DNA of 64,000 nt from positions 5,456,001 through 5,520,000 of the forward strand of contig NZ_JAGRPV010000001.1 of NCBI RefSeq assembly GCF_030014955.1, in the 5' to 3' direction. Of this stretch, positions 21,540-29,742 are shown in pieces. The stretch comes from Cohnella hashimotonis. Its GTDB lineage: Bacteria; Bacillota; Bacilli; Paenibacillales; Paenibacillaceae. The notes below the pieces were generated by a model. It did no database searches. It was not told the DNA's origin and saw nothing but the letters and a program-made list of their open reading frames with translations. The position numbers and the translations under genes are program-made. Position 1 is the first letter of the stretch; every line of letters starts with the position of its first letter.

Positions 21540-23060
21540 CTATTGCGTGGCAAGCTCCATGATTTTTTCCTGGCTGGCCTGTTCGATCGGCAGTTCGCCC
21601 TTGATCTTGCCTTCGGCCATGACATAGACGCGGTCGCTCATGCCGAGCACCTCGCCGAGCTCCGAGGAGATCATGATGATGCTCATGCCCTCGGCGATCA
21701 GCTTGTTCATGATCGTGTAAATCTCGAACTTCGCGCCGACGTCGATGCCGCGCGTCGGTTCGTCAAGGATGAGCAGTTTTGGACCGACGAACAGCCACTT
21801 GCCGAGCGACACCTTCTGCTGGTTGCCGCCGCTTAAGTTGCCGACGATCTGCTCGACGGACGGCGCCTTCACGTTCATCGACTTTTTATAAACGTTGGCG
21901 ACCTTGACCTCTTCGTTCTGGTTGATGACGCCGCCTCTGGAGATGCCGTGCAGATTGGCGGCCGTAACGTTGCTCTTGATATCCTGGAGCAGGAAGAGGC
22001 CGTCTCCTTTGCGGTCTTCGGTGACATAGGCGATACCCGCTTCGATGGCGTCGCTCGTATGCTTGAACGAACGGCGCTTGCCCTCCACGAGCAGCTCGCC
22101 TTGCATTTTATAGGACTTCGGGTTGCCGAAGATGCTGAGTGCCAGCTCCGTACGTCCCGAGCCCATCAAGCCGGCGATCCCGACGATTTCTCCTTTTTTA
22201 ACGTGCAGGTTGGCGTTCTTTACGACGTTTCTGCCCGTCGGCGCGTCGTAAGCGGTCCAGTCGCGGACCTCGAGGATCGTGTCGCCGAACTTTTTGTTCG
22301 CGCGCTTCGGATAGATGTCCTCGATTTCTCGTCCGACCATGTTTTTGATGATGACGCCTTCCGTAATCTCGCCCTTGGCCGCGTCGAGCGTGCAGATCGT
22401 GCGTCCGTCCCGGATGACGGTGGCCTTGTCGGCGATGGAGATGACTTCTTTGAGCTTGTGGGAAATCATGATGCAGGTGATGCCCTGGTCCTTCAATTCG
22501 CGAAGCAGTTCAAGCAGATTCTCGCTGTCGTTCTCGTTGAGCGCGGCGGTCGGTTCGTCCAGGATGAGCAGCTTCACTTCCTTGCTGAGCGCCTTGGCGA
22601 TCTCGACGAGCTGCTGCTTGCCAACGCCCAGATCCTTGATCAGCGTCTCCGGATTGACGTTCAACTTCACCTTTTTGAGCATGCGCTTGGCTTCTACGAT
22701 CGTACGGTTCCAGTCGACGACCGCGCCTCGCTTCACTTCGTTGCCCGCAAAAATGTTCTCGTAGACGGTGAGATCCGGGAATAGCGCGAGCTCCTGATAA
22801 ATGATGGCGATGCCGGTCTTGACGCTGTCGCTGATCTTGGCGAAGGTCTGCACCTGGCCGTCGAATACGATGTCGCCCGAATACGTGCCATGCGGATAAA
22901 CGCCGCTCAGCACCTTCATCAGCGTGGACTTGCCCGCGCCGTTTTCCCCGATGAGGCAGTGGATCTCGCCCCGCTCGACCTTAAAGCTGACGTCCGTGAG
23001 CGCCTTGACGCCCGGGAATTCCTTGGTAATGCTTTTCATCTCTAAAATATAGTCGCTCAT
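21540..23060 (-). CDS. Monosaccharide ABC transporter ATP-binding protein (XylG/GguA type)
   Basis: 506 residues with two ATPase halves. The first has Walker A GENGAGKS (38-45), signature LGVGKQQLVEIAKALS and Walker B LLILDEPTAAL. The second has a weaker P-loop (GLMGSGRTEL), as usual for this family, with LSGGNQQKVSLGKWL and LLILDEPTRGID. It powers uptake by the partner permease and binding protein. The ATG at 23060 has AAGGAG 8 bases upstream; a GTG at 23069 overlaps that site and is rejected. A long imperfect hairpin separates it from the binding-protein gene and may lower its expression relative to that gene. Confidence 0.94.
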   Translation of the reverse strand: MSDYILEMKSITKEFPGVKALTDVSFKVERGEIHCLIGENGAGKSTLMKVLSGVYPHGTYSGDIVFDGQVQTFAKISDSVKTGIAIIYQELALFPDLTVYENIFAGNEVKRGAVVDWNRTIVEAKRMLKKVKLNVNPETLIKDLGVGKQQLVEIAKALSKEVKLLILDEPTAALNENDSENLLELLRELKDQGITCIMISHKLKEVISIADKATVIRDGRTICTLDAAKGEITEGVIIKNMVGREIEDIYPKRANKKFGDTILEVRDWTAYDAPTGRNVVKNANLHVKKGEIVGIAGLMGSGRTELALSIFGNPKSYKMQGELLVEGKRRSFKHTSDAIEAGIAYVTEDRKGDGLFLLQDIKSNVTAANLHGISRGGVINQNEEVKVANVYKKSMNVKAPSVEQIVGNLSGGNQQKVSLGKWLFVGPKLLILDEPTRGIDVGAKFEIYTIMNKLIAEGMSIIMISSELGEVLGMSDRVYVMAEGKIKGELPIEQASQEKIMELATQ

Positions 23061-23097
23061 TCTCTTCACTCCTTAGGCGCAGCGACGTTCGATAATG

Positions 23098-23133
23098 GCG
23101 GAATCGCGATAGACGCATCTATCACGATCCCGC
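23098..23133 (-). other. Intercistronic hairpin between binding protein and ATPase
   Basis: Imperfect stem of about 16 pairs: GCGGAATCGCGATAGA, loop CGCA, TCTATCACGATCCCGC, with three mismatches. There is no T-run, so a processing or mRNA-stabilising role fits better than termination. Such elements commonly let the binding protein be made in excess of the membrane components. Confidence 0.6.
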
Positions 23134-23158
23134 GCTCTAAGCTATTTGCCGGCCGGGA

Positions 23159-24265
23159 TTACAGTCCCGTGAAGTCGCCCGCTTTGTAGTAGTCCGAATC
23201 GATGAGTTTTGCCTTGACGTTGTCCTTGTCGACGACGATGACGTCCGTTTGCTTCGCCTTCACGTCCACCTTGCCGTTGTTGTAAGAGCCGGTCGTCTCA
23301 GGCGACTTGCCGTCGAGGATGTCGACCGCCATGCCCATCGCGTCCTTGACCAGCGTGCGGACGTCCTTGAACACGGTCATGGATTGCTTGCCGTCGATGA
23401 CGTATTGGATGGAAGCCTTCTCTGCGTCTTGACCGGTAACGACGAAGCTCGTGATCGCCTTGTCGGAACCGAATACGTCGGCGATCGAGCGGGCCGTGCC
23501 GTCGTTCGGCGCCAGGATGGCGACGTCGCCCTTCATGTCGGCGGCTGCGGAGGTCAGATGCGTTTGCGCTTTGTTCTTGGCTTCGTTGGCGTCCCAGTTG
23601 GTGGTGACTTGGCCGATGATCTTGCTCATTTGCTCGCGGGTCAGGTCCTTCGTATCCTTCAGCGCGATCGCTTCACTCGAGTTCGCAATCTTGAACGTGC
23701 CGTCCGCGATCTTCGGCTGCAGCGTCTGCCATGCGCCTTGGAAGAAGAGGAACGCGTTGTTGTCGGAAGCGGCGCCGGCGTACAGGTACAGCGGCTCGCC
23801 TTGGCCCTTGGCGTGGTCGACCAGGTACTGCGCTTGCGCCGCGCCGACTGCGACGCTGTCGAAGGTGACGTAGTAGTCGACCGCGTCAGTGTTCGTGATC
23901 AGACGGTCGTAGGAGATGACCTTGATGCCTTCCTTCTTGGCTTCTTCTACGGCTGCTGCCGCTGCGTCGCCGTCTTGCGGACAAATGATGAGGACTTGAA
24001 TGCCTTTGTTGATCAGCGTTTCGACGTTTTCCTTTTCCTTGGCCGAGGAGCCTTGGCTGAACAAAATATCCGTCGTATATTTCGTGCCGGACAGCGCATC
24101 CTTAAAGCGTTGCTCGTCCTGCACCCATCTCGGTTCGTCCTTCGTCGGGAGCACGATGCCCACGCTCACCTTGCTGCTTGCTCCGTCCTTGCCGCAAGCC
24201 GCTGCGACCGCCGCGAACATCATGACGACCAGCAATAGCGCGATGGTTTTGAATCCTTTTTTCAT
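23159..24265 (-). CDS. Sugar-binding lipoprotein (XylF/ChvE family)
   Basis: 368 residues from the ATG at 24265, which follows AAAGGGG. The lipobox ends at Cys24 (VAAAC). The body is a periplasmic-binding-protein-I fold: KVSVGIVLPTKDEPRWVQDE, GIQVLIICPQDGDAAAAAVE and IKVISYDRLITNTDAVDYYV, the last being a hallmark of xylose/multi-sugar binding proteins. It captures a monosaccharide for the transporter encoded just downstream. A longer in-frame start at 24355 runs through the promoter and is rejected. It is similar to the lipoprotein at 27011-28156 of the nearby sensing operon. A cre site overlaps its promoter. Confidence 0.93.
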   Translation of the reverse strand: MKKGFKTIALLLVVMMFAAVAAACGKDGASSKVSVGIVLPTKDEPRWVQDEQRFKDALSGTKYTTDILFSQGSSAKEKENVETLINKGIQVLIICPQDGDAAAAAVEEAKKEGIKVISYDRLITNTDAVDYYVTFDSVAVGAAQAQYLVDHAKGQGEPLYLYAGAASDNNAFLFFQGAWQTLQPKIADGTFKIANSSEAIALKDTKDLTREQMSKIIGQVTTNWDANEAKNKAQTHLTSAAADMKGDVAILAPNDGTARSIADVFGSDKAITSFVVTGQDAEKASIQYVIDGKQSMTVFKDVRTLVKDAMGMAVDILDGKSPETTGSYNNGKVDVKAKQTDVIVVDKDNVKAKLIDSDYYKAGDFTGL

Positions 24266-24310
24266 TTGTTGTAACCCCTTTCGATCTCGTCGGTTTTTCT
24301 GACAAGACCA

Positions 24311-24347
24311 ACTATAGCACCGGACAAGCGCCATGAAAGCGCTTATC
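24311..24347 (-). promoter_or_regulatory. Promoter of monosaccharide transporter operon with overlapping cre site
   Basis: On the minus strand TATAGT (24316-24311) is a good -10. The -35 region 17 bases upstream is poor (CTTTCA). TGAAAGCGCTTATC at 24334-24347 matches the cre consensus well and covers that -35, so CcpA binding would block the promoter in glucose. A weak -35 suggests that an activator is needed, perhaps the response regulator encoded at 28159-29742. Confidence 0.6.
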
Positions 24348-24398
24348 GATAGCACTCTTTTGCGACTGCCTGCAAAATTTTATCCTTGCCGGGAAACG

Positions 24399-24426
24399 AA
24401 AAAACCGCATCCCGAAGGTGCGGTTT
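24399..24426 (-). terminator. Terminator of the MATE gene
   Basis: Perfect 8-bp arms AAACCGCA (24402-24409) and TGCGGTTT (24419-24426), followed on the minus strand by TTTTTT. It begins 29 bases after the MATE stop. Confidence 0.88.
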
Positions 24427-24454
24427 ACGATTGGGCGACGGACTTTTTTTGTTT

Positions 24455-25807
24455 TTACTGCGCCAATTGCTCCAGATCCGGCTGCAATTTGTTCCGCAGC
24501 GCATACAGCATGATCGCGCCTACCAGGAAGGTGACGGCATCCGCGATCACGATCGACCAGACGACGCCGTGGAAGCCGCTCATGCGATTGGCGATATAAA
24601 GCACGGGAATCAGCGTGATGCCTTGGATGACGGACATAATGAGGGCGGCGGTGCCTTGCGCGGTCGCTTGGAAGATCCCTGTGAACAACGAGGTCATGCC
24701 CGTAATGAACAAGGATAAGAACGTGACGTGCAAAATGTAGCTGCCCATCTCGATCAACTGCGGATCGTTCGTAAACCAACCGATGAGGTGGTCGGAAATC
24801 AAGTAGACGACGATGCCGAATACGACAGCTAACGCCACGATCGTCTTGATCGTGAAGGAGATGGTATGCTTCATGCGCAATTTATTCGCCGTAAATGAGA
24901 AGGCGATCAGCGGCACGACGCCCTCGCACAAGCCCATCAGGATAAATTCGGGAAATTGCAGCAAGCGAGATGAAATGCCGTAGCCCGCGATGGCCTGCTC
25001 CCCGTACTCGACAAGATAGTGGTTGAAGATCAGCGACATGGCGCCCAGGAATACGCTCATCACGAAGACTGGAACGCCTATTTTAAATACATTGCTTAAA
25101 ATGTCCTTGGTCACCTTGAACCATTTAGCCGAGATGGTTAAAAAGGAACTCTTATAGCCGATGTGGTAGGCGAAAAATACGCTCGCGACAATGTTCGAAA
25201 CGACCGTGGCGGACGCGACGCCGATCACGCTCCAATGAAAAACGAAGATAGCGAGCGCATCGAGCGCGATGTTGACGACAACGCTGAGGATCATGCCGAC
25301 CATCGACGTGATGGCCGAGCCTTCGGACCGCACGATATTTTCTAGCGTAAAGAACAGCACGACGAACGGCGAACCGATCAGCATAATCGTGACATAGTCC
25401 TTCGTAAATCCGAACGAATCGGCCGTTGCGCCCAGTCCATGAACGATCGAATCGATTAACGGGAGACCGACGGCCATCACGATCAGACCGAGCGCGATGC
25501 TGCTGTAAAAGGCGAATGACGATAAGTGCTTAACGTCCTCGTATTTTTTCTCTCCCAGCAAACGGGAGATGAATGCGCCGCTGCCGATCCCGATCAGGTT
25601 GCCCAGCGCCATGATGATTGCGAATAACGGCAAAGTGAGCGCGAGCGCGGACAACATGGCCGTATTGTTAAGCGTGCCAAGGAAAAAGGCGTTCAGAATC
25701 GAGTAAATCACGCTCATCGAAGTGCCTAGCATCATCGGTACGGCGAAGTGGGCTACGGCTTTGGCGATCGGCGCTTTTTCAAAGTAATGGAGGTTTGCAG
25801 ATTCCAT
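24455..25807 (-). CDS. MATE family multidrug/metabolite efflux transporter
   Basis: 450 residues with about twelve membrane segments, the family length. Two homologous halves are visible (AVAHFAVPMMLGTSMSVIYS in the first, FKIGVPVFVMSVFLGAMSL in the second). These proteins export drugs or metabolites in exchange for Na+ or H+. The ATG at 25807 is preferred over a GTG nine bases upstream. The divergent TetR gene and the three operators between them suggest drug-induced derepression. The exported compound is unknown. It interrupts what looks like one sugar-uptake and sensing region. Confidence 0.9.
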   Translation of the reverse strand: MESANLHYFEKAPIAKAVAHFAVPMMLGTSMSVIYSILNAFFLGTLNNTAMLSALALTLPLFAIIMALGNLIGIGSGAFISRLLGEKKYEDVKHLSSFAFYSSIALGLIVMAVGLPLIDSIVHGLGATADSFGFTKDYVTIMLIGSPFVVLFFTLENIVRSEGSAITSMVGMILSVVVNIALDALAIFVFHWSVIGVASATVVSNIVASVFFAYHIGYKSSFLTISAKWFKVTKDILSNVFKIGVPVFVMSVFLGAMSLIFNHYLVEYGEQAIAGYGISSRLLQFPEFILMGLCEGVVPLIAFSFTANKLRMKHTISFTIKTIVALAVVFGIVVYLISDHLIGWFTNDPQLIEMGSYILHVTFLSLFITGMTSLFTGIFQATAQGTAALIMSVIQGITLIPVLYIANRMSGFHGVVWSIVIADAVTFLVGAIMLYALRNKLQPDLEQLAQ

Positions 25808-25841
25808 GCGGGTCACCGCTTTCTATCGTTATTTTTGTCTT

Positions 25842-25927
25842 ATCTAACGGTGTTAGATTGAACCTTACAGTGTTAGATGATATCATGAACCTATGGACCT
25901 GTAAAGCATAATCTTACACTGTTAGAT
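25842..25927. promoter_or_regulatory. MATE/TetR control region: three operators and two face-to-face promoters
   Basis: Three 7-3-7 palindromes share the half-site GTTAGAT. They are at 25842-25858 (perfect: ATCTAAC, GGT, GTTAGAT), 25862-25878 (ACCTTAC, AGT, GTTAGAT) and 25911-25927 (ATCTTAC, ACT, GTTAGAT). Plus-strand promoter for tetR: TTGAAC 25858-25863, 17 bases, TATCAT 25881-25886. Minus-strand promoter for MATE: TTTACA (25905-25900), 17 bases, TATCAT (25882-25877). Both -10 boxes lie within the palindrome ATGATATCAT (25877-25886). Binding of TetR at these sites would shut off both genes. Confidence 0.82.
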
Positions 25928-25943
25928 AAAAGGGCGGATACCG

Positions 25944-26624
25944 ATGAAAAAGCAGCAGCCTCAAATTTCGGAGGACAAAATTCTGGAGGCCTCGTGGGCG
26001 CTTCTGGGAGAGGAGGACATCGAAAAATTCAGCATGAGACGGTTGGCCGAACGGTTGGGGATTCAAGCGCCCTCTTTGTATTGGTACTTCAAGAGCAAGC
26101 AAAGTCTCTACCAGCGCCTGGCCAACCAGGTGTCGAAAATCATTCTGGAGGAGTTCCGCTCCGAAGGAGACTGGAAGGCGCAGCTGGCGGGGCTGGCGGC
26201 AACGATACGCAGCGTGCTCGGCCGGTACCCCTGCTCCACGCAGCTGATGATGATGACGCTGCCGCACGAGCCGGACATGATCCGCTTCACCAACCGCATG
26301 CTGCTCTGCGTGGATTCAACGCCGCTTGACCAGGAACAGAAATTGCAAGCGGTGCTTACGCTTACGAACTATGTCTTCTACTTCGTGCTGGACGCTTATC
26401 AGCATCAGCGCAACGTCTCCGCGATTTTGGAGGACAAGGGGGCGCTTCCGGATGGGGAGATGCTGAGCCTGCTGGACGCCATGAGCGAGCCGGACGCAGG
26501 CGTGTTCCGACGGATGTTCAAGAGCGGGCTGTTCGAGGTCATGGGGACCGATGGATCGTTCGCGTTCGGCTTGAACCTGATTCTGCTCGGGATTGAGCAG
26601 GTCATCAAGGCGCAGGGAGAGTAG
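25944..26624 (+). CDS. TetR family repressor of the MATE gene
   Basis: 226 residues. The N-terminal helix-turn-helix is clear: ILEASWALLGEEDIEKFSMR followed by RLAERLGIQAPSLYWYFKSK, a classic TetR signature. The C-terminal domain resembles the TetR_C ligand-binding fold. It is transcribed divergently from the MATE exporter, with three matching operators between, so it probably represses both genes until a ligand binds. AGGGCGG precedes the ATG. The inducer is unknown. Confidence 0.92.
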   Translation: MKKQQPQISEDKILEASWALLGEEDIEKFSMRRLAERLGIQAPSLYWYFKSKQSLYQRLANQVSKIILEEFRSEGDWKAQLAGLAATIRSVLGRYPCSTQLMMMTLPHEPDMIRFTNRMLLCVDSTPLDQEQKLQAVLTLTNYVFYFVLDAYQHQRNVSAILEDKGALPDGEMLSLLDAMSEPDAGVFRRMFKSGLFEVMGTDGSFAFGLNLILLGIEQVIKAQGE

Positions 26625-26627
26625 CTG

Positions 26628-26693
26628 GAGAATTGCGGGAGATTTGCGGGAGAGTTGCGGGAGATTTGCGGGAGAGTTGCGAGAGAGTTGCGA
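26628..26693. repeat. 11-bp tandem repeat just after tetR
   Basis: Six units of GAGANTTGCGG (GAGAATTGCGG, GAGATTTGCGG, GAGAGTTGCGG and so on), starting 4 bases after the tetR stop. It is a minisatellite-like tract with no coding sign. Confidence 0.85.
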
Positions 26694-26758
26694 GGGATGT
26701 TGGGAAAGAGAGCCCGGAGAGGCAGCTGGAAGCGTTTCATGGAGAAATGGCGCAATGA

Positions 26759-26905
26759 TGGCCGCACGTCGTGGGGCCTGCCCTTGAAGATGCACCATTC
26801 TTGTGCATCTAGGCGTTGCACAGGCCGCACGATGTAGCGCCTGCCTAAAAGATGCACTGTTCTTGTGCATCTTGACGCAACACTGGCCGCATGGTGTAGC
26901 GCTTT
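26759..26905. repeat. 62-bp repeat with GATGCAC hairpin (about 2.4 units)
   Basis: GGCCGCA starts units near 26759, 26823 and 26885. The first two contain AGATGCAC, about 7 bases, GTGCATCT, an 8-bp hairpin, at 26788-26810 and 26850-26872. The two copies are about three quarters alike. The remaining bases to 27010, between the convergent tetR and sugar-binding genes, show no gene and no clear terminator. Confidence 0.75.
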
Positions 26906-27010
26906 CTTGCTGTTTGGGAGTCGGCAACACCAGACAGTGCACCCCGGATACAGGAAGAGGCCATCCTCCGGCCTTTTCAGGCCTTTGGACCAGTCTCTTG
27001 CGGTTCGGAC

Positions 27011-28156
27011 TCAATGCTCGCCCCGCTTCACGTTCTTGTACACTTCCTCACGCGAGTGGAAGCCCTCCGCGATGATCGTCTCGTCGATGTTGGACTTGTC
27101 GACGGCGATCGGCGAGAGCAGCACGGACGGCACCTCGATCTTGCCGTTGTTGACCTTGCGGTCGGCGCCCGGGTCTTCTCCCCGCGCCAGCTTGAAGGCG
27201 AGCTCCGCCGCCTTCTCGGCGAGCAGCTTGATCGGCTTGTAGACGGTCATCGTCTGCGTCCCTTCGACGATCCGCTGCGCGGCCGCGAGATCCGCGTCCT
27301 GACCCGCGATCGGGATGCGGCCGGCCATGCCCCGTTCGGCCAGCGCCTGCACGACGCCACCCGCCGTCGCGTCGTTGGCCGCGATGACTGCGTCGATCCG
27401 ATCGCCGTTCGCGTCGAGCGCCGCCCGCATGTTGGCCAGCGCGTTCGCCGGCAGCCAGTCCTTGCTCCATTGGTCGTACACGACGCGAATATCGCCGCTG
27501 TCGATTTTCGGCTGGATAACGTTGAACACGCCTTGCTTGAACATATGCGCGTTGTTATCCGTATCCGCCCCGCCGATATAGACGAACTTGCCGCGCGGCA
27601 CCTGTCTCAGAATCGCCTCGGCCTGGAGCTCGCCGACCTTCTCGTTATCGAAGGAAACGTACAGGTCGATATCGGCGTTGTTGACGAGCCGATCGTAGGC
27701 GAGCACCTTGATGCCCGACGAATGGGCGCGCTTGACGATCGCCGCCGTCGCCGCCGCGTTGTGGGGCACGATGACGAGAATATCGACGCCTTCTCCGATC
27801 ATCGTCTCGGCCTGCGAGATCTGCTTGGCGTCGTCCCCGTTCGCCGCCTCGATGACGACCTCGGCGCCGAGTGCCTCCGCCGCGGCCTTGAACAGATCGC
27901 GGTCGCGCAGCCAACGTTCCTCGAGCAGCGTGTCCATGGCGAAGCCGATCTTGATCGGCCCGCTATGATCCGAAGGCGTGAGGCCCCCGCCGCCTCCCGC
28001 TCCCTGCGAAGCGGACGCTGCCGGCCCGCCGCCCGCCCGCCCGCCGCCGTCGCAGCCCGTCGCCAAGCAAACCAGCATCACCGCCAATGCCGGCAGAAGC
28101 ATCAGCAGAAGCAGCTGCCTCATCCCTCGTTTGGCGCGTTTCCACGACTGCCCCAT
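27011..28156 (-). CDS. Sugar-binding lipoprotein of the sensing operon (XylF/ChvE family)
   Basis: 381 residues from the ATG at 28156 with AGGGGA upstream. The lipobox is LATGC (Cys35), after a hydrophobic stretch. A Gly/Ala-rich linker leads into a PBP-I fold: GPIKIGFAMDTLLEERWLRD, VDILVIVPHNAAATAAIVKR and IKVLAYDRLVNNADIDLYVS. It closely parallels the 23159-24265 lipoprotein, especially the SYDRLITN / AYDRLVNN motif. The start lies 2 bases beyond the stop of the response regulator gene, so the two are translationally linked. It may deliver the sugar to the nearby transporter, or present it to the sensor kinase. Confidence 0.9.
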   Translation of the reverse strand: MGQSWKRAKRGMRQLLLLMLLPALAVMLVCLATGCDGGGRAGGGPAASASQGAGGGGGLTPSDHSGPIKIGFAMDTLLEERWLRDRDLFKAAAEALGAEVVIEAANGDDAKQISQAETMIGEGVDILVIVPHNAAATAAIVKRAHSSGIKVLAYDRLVNNADIDLYVSFDNEKVGELQAEAILRQVPRGKFVYIGGADTDNNAHMFKQGVFNVIQPKIDSGDIRVVYDQWSKDWLPANALANMRAALDANGDRIDAVIAANDATAGGVVQALAERGMAGRIPIAGQDADLAAAQRIVEGTQTMTVYKPIKLLAEKAAELAFKLARGEDPGADRKVNNGKIEVPSVLLSPIAVDKSNIDETIIAEGFHSREEVYKNVKRGEH

Positions 28157-28158
28157 TT

Positions 28159-29742
28159 TCACGATCCCCTTTTCCCAAGCAGCGTTTTGCGGTATTCGGT
28201 CGGCGAGACGTCGCACATTTTTTTGAACACCTTGCTGAAGTAGTTCGGATCGTGATAACCGACCTCGAACGTGATCTCCTTCAGGCTCCGCTCGGGATCG
28301 CCCATCAGCTTCTTGGCCTTGTCGATGCGGCATTCGGTGAGGAAGTCGATGTAGTTGACGCCAAGCTGCTCCTTGAACAGTTTGCTGATGTAAAAAGGAC
28401 TTAGCCCGACCCGCTTGCCGATCGCTTCGAGCGAGATATCCTCGTGGGAATGCTCGTAGACGTACTGTCTGATCTGCTGGATCGCATCCGGTTTGATCCG
28501 CTCCTGATGGGTCTCGAACGCATGCCGCATCCGCGCGAGCAGGAGATCGGTCTCGGCGCGCAGCTGCCGGTAATCGCGGGCTTGCACCGAGAAAAGCGGC
28601 GATTCGGTCTCAACGCCCATCTCGAGCAGCACGCGCGAAGCGAGCCAGAGCAGCTCGAGCGCCCGTTGCTGTCCGAGCAGCAGGTCCGCGCCCTCGCTCT
28701 CGCAGCGCCGTAGCACTTCCTGTACGTCCGCTTCGATCCGCTCCCATTCCCCGAGCCGGATACGGTCGAAAAACTGGCGCTCCCACTGCTTCGCCGACAG
28801 TCCCTCCCGGACCATACCAAGCGCGGGCGTGTCCGCGTAGAACCGGTATTTGACCGGCACCGTCGGATCCGAGGAGGCAATGAGCGCCTCCTGATAGGAT
28901 TGCCGGATTTGATCCAGCGAATGGCATACGCCGCCGATGCCCACGAACGAACCGCCCGCAGCACCTGACAAGCCGGGTCCCGGCGAAGTCCCGCCTATCC
29001 CTCCCGCGTCCGCGACCGACAGCAGCTCCCGCGCCAGGGCAAGCGCCTGCGAACGATACGAGCGTGCCGGATCCCTGAACGCGATAACCGGGATGTGCCG
29101 CCCGTACATGGCGCCGACCCAGCCGCCGCCCGCCTGTCTCGCCTTTTCCCGGATCGCGGCGTACAGTCCCTCAGCGCCCTGCGGCAGCAGCACGCACATC
29201 GCGAACGGCTCGCCGCCCGCGCTCTCGCCCAGCAGCCCGACCAGCTCGTCGAGGTGAACCTCGTGCACGTGGTCGAACAGCAGCTGCGTGACGATGTCGG
29301 CCTCGATGACGGGCAGCACCTTGCGCAGCGCATCCTCCTGCCGCTTGCTCGTCTCGGCCGACATGCGCTCCTCTTCGATCTGGCCCAGCACCTTGCCGAC
29401 CGTTGCCACGATCTCGCTCGCCTTACTCGGCTTCAGCAGGTAATCCTTCACCCCGAGCTTGATGGCCGAGCGCGCATAATCGAACGTGTCGTATGCCGTG
29501 ACCATGACGAACTTGATTCCCGGCTGGTCCTTGGATATATGCTCGATCGCTTCCAGGCCGTTCATGCCGGGCATTTTAATGTCCATCAGGATGAGGTCGG
29601 GCTGCAGCTCCGCGGCCATTTCCACGGCGATCTTTCCGTTTTTCGCCTGCGCGATGTCCAGCTCCGGGAAGCCTTTTCGCAGAATCGCCTGCAATCCGTC
29701 CCGCTCGATCTGCTCGTCGTCCACGATCAAGAGCCTAGTCAT
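28159..29742 (-). CDS. Response regulator with AraC-type DNA-binding domain (YesN type)
   Basis: 527 residues. A receiver domain (1-120) has the acidic pair D8-D9, phospho-acceptor D54 (LILMDIKMPG) and Lys in DYLLKPSKAS. A middle region of about 290 residues has a Gly-rich insert (GGIGGTSPGPGLSGAAGGSF). The C-terminal AraC double helix-turn-helix contains SLEAIGKRVGLSPFYISKLF and ITFEVGYHDPNYFSKVFKKM. It receives phosphate from the kinase encoded just upstream and should activate sugar-uptake genes. The ATG overlaps the kinase stop (ATGACTAG), giving tight coupling; AAGGAG lies upstream inside the kinase gene. Confidence 0.94.
   Translation of the reverse strand: MTRLLIVDDEQIERDGLQAILRKGFPELDIAQAKNGKIAVEMAAELQPDLILMDIKMPGMNGLEAIEHISKDQPGIKFVMVTAYDTFDYARSAIKLGVKDYLLKPSKASEIVATVGKVLGQIEEERMSAETSKRQEDALRKVLPVIEADIVTQLLFDHVHEVHLDELVGLLGESAGGEPFAMCVLLPQGAEGLYAAIREKARQAGGGWVGAMYGRHIPVIAFRDPARSYRSQALALARELLSVADAGGIGGTSPGPGLSGAAGGSFVGIGGVCHSLDQIRQSYQEALIASSDPTVPVKYRFYADTPALGMVREGLSAKQWERQFFDRIRLGEWERIEADVQEVLRRCESEGADLLLGQQRALELLWLASRVLLEMGVETESPLFSVQARDYRQLRAETDLLLARMRHAFETHQERIKPDAIQQIRQYVYEHSHEDISLEAIGKRVGLSPFYISKLFKEQLGVNYIDFLTECRIDKAKKLMGDPERSLKEITFEVGYHDPNYFSKVFKKMCDVSPTEYRKTLLGKRGS

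Noticed and set aside
23061..23069. GTG start for the ATP-binding protein at 23069
   Set aside because: It overlaps the AAGGAG that serves the ATG at 23060.
26726..26740. Possible cre site CTGGAAGCGTTTCAT
   Set aside because: One base short of the cre spacing, and it lies between the 3' ends of convergent genes, where no promoter is expected.
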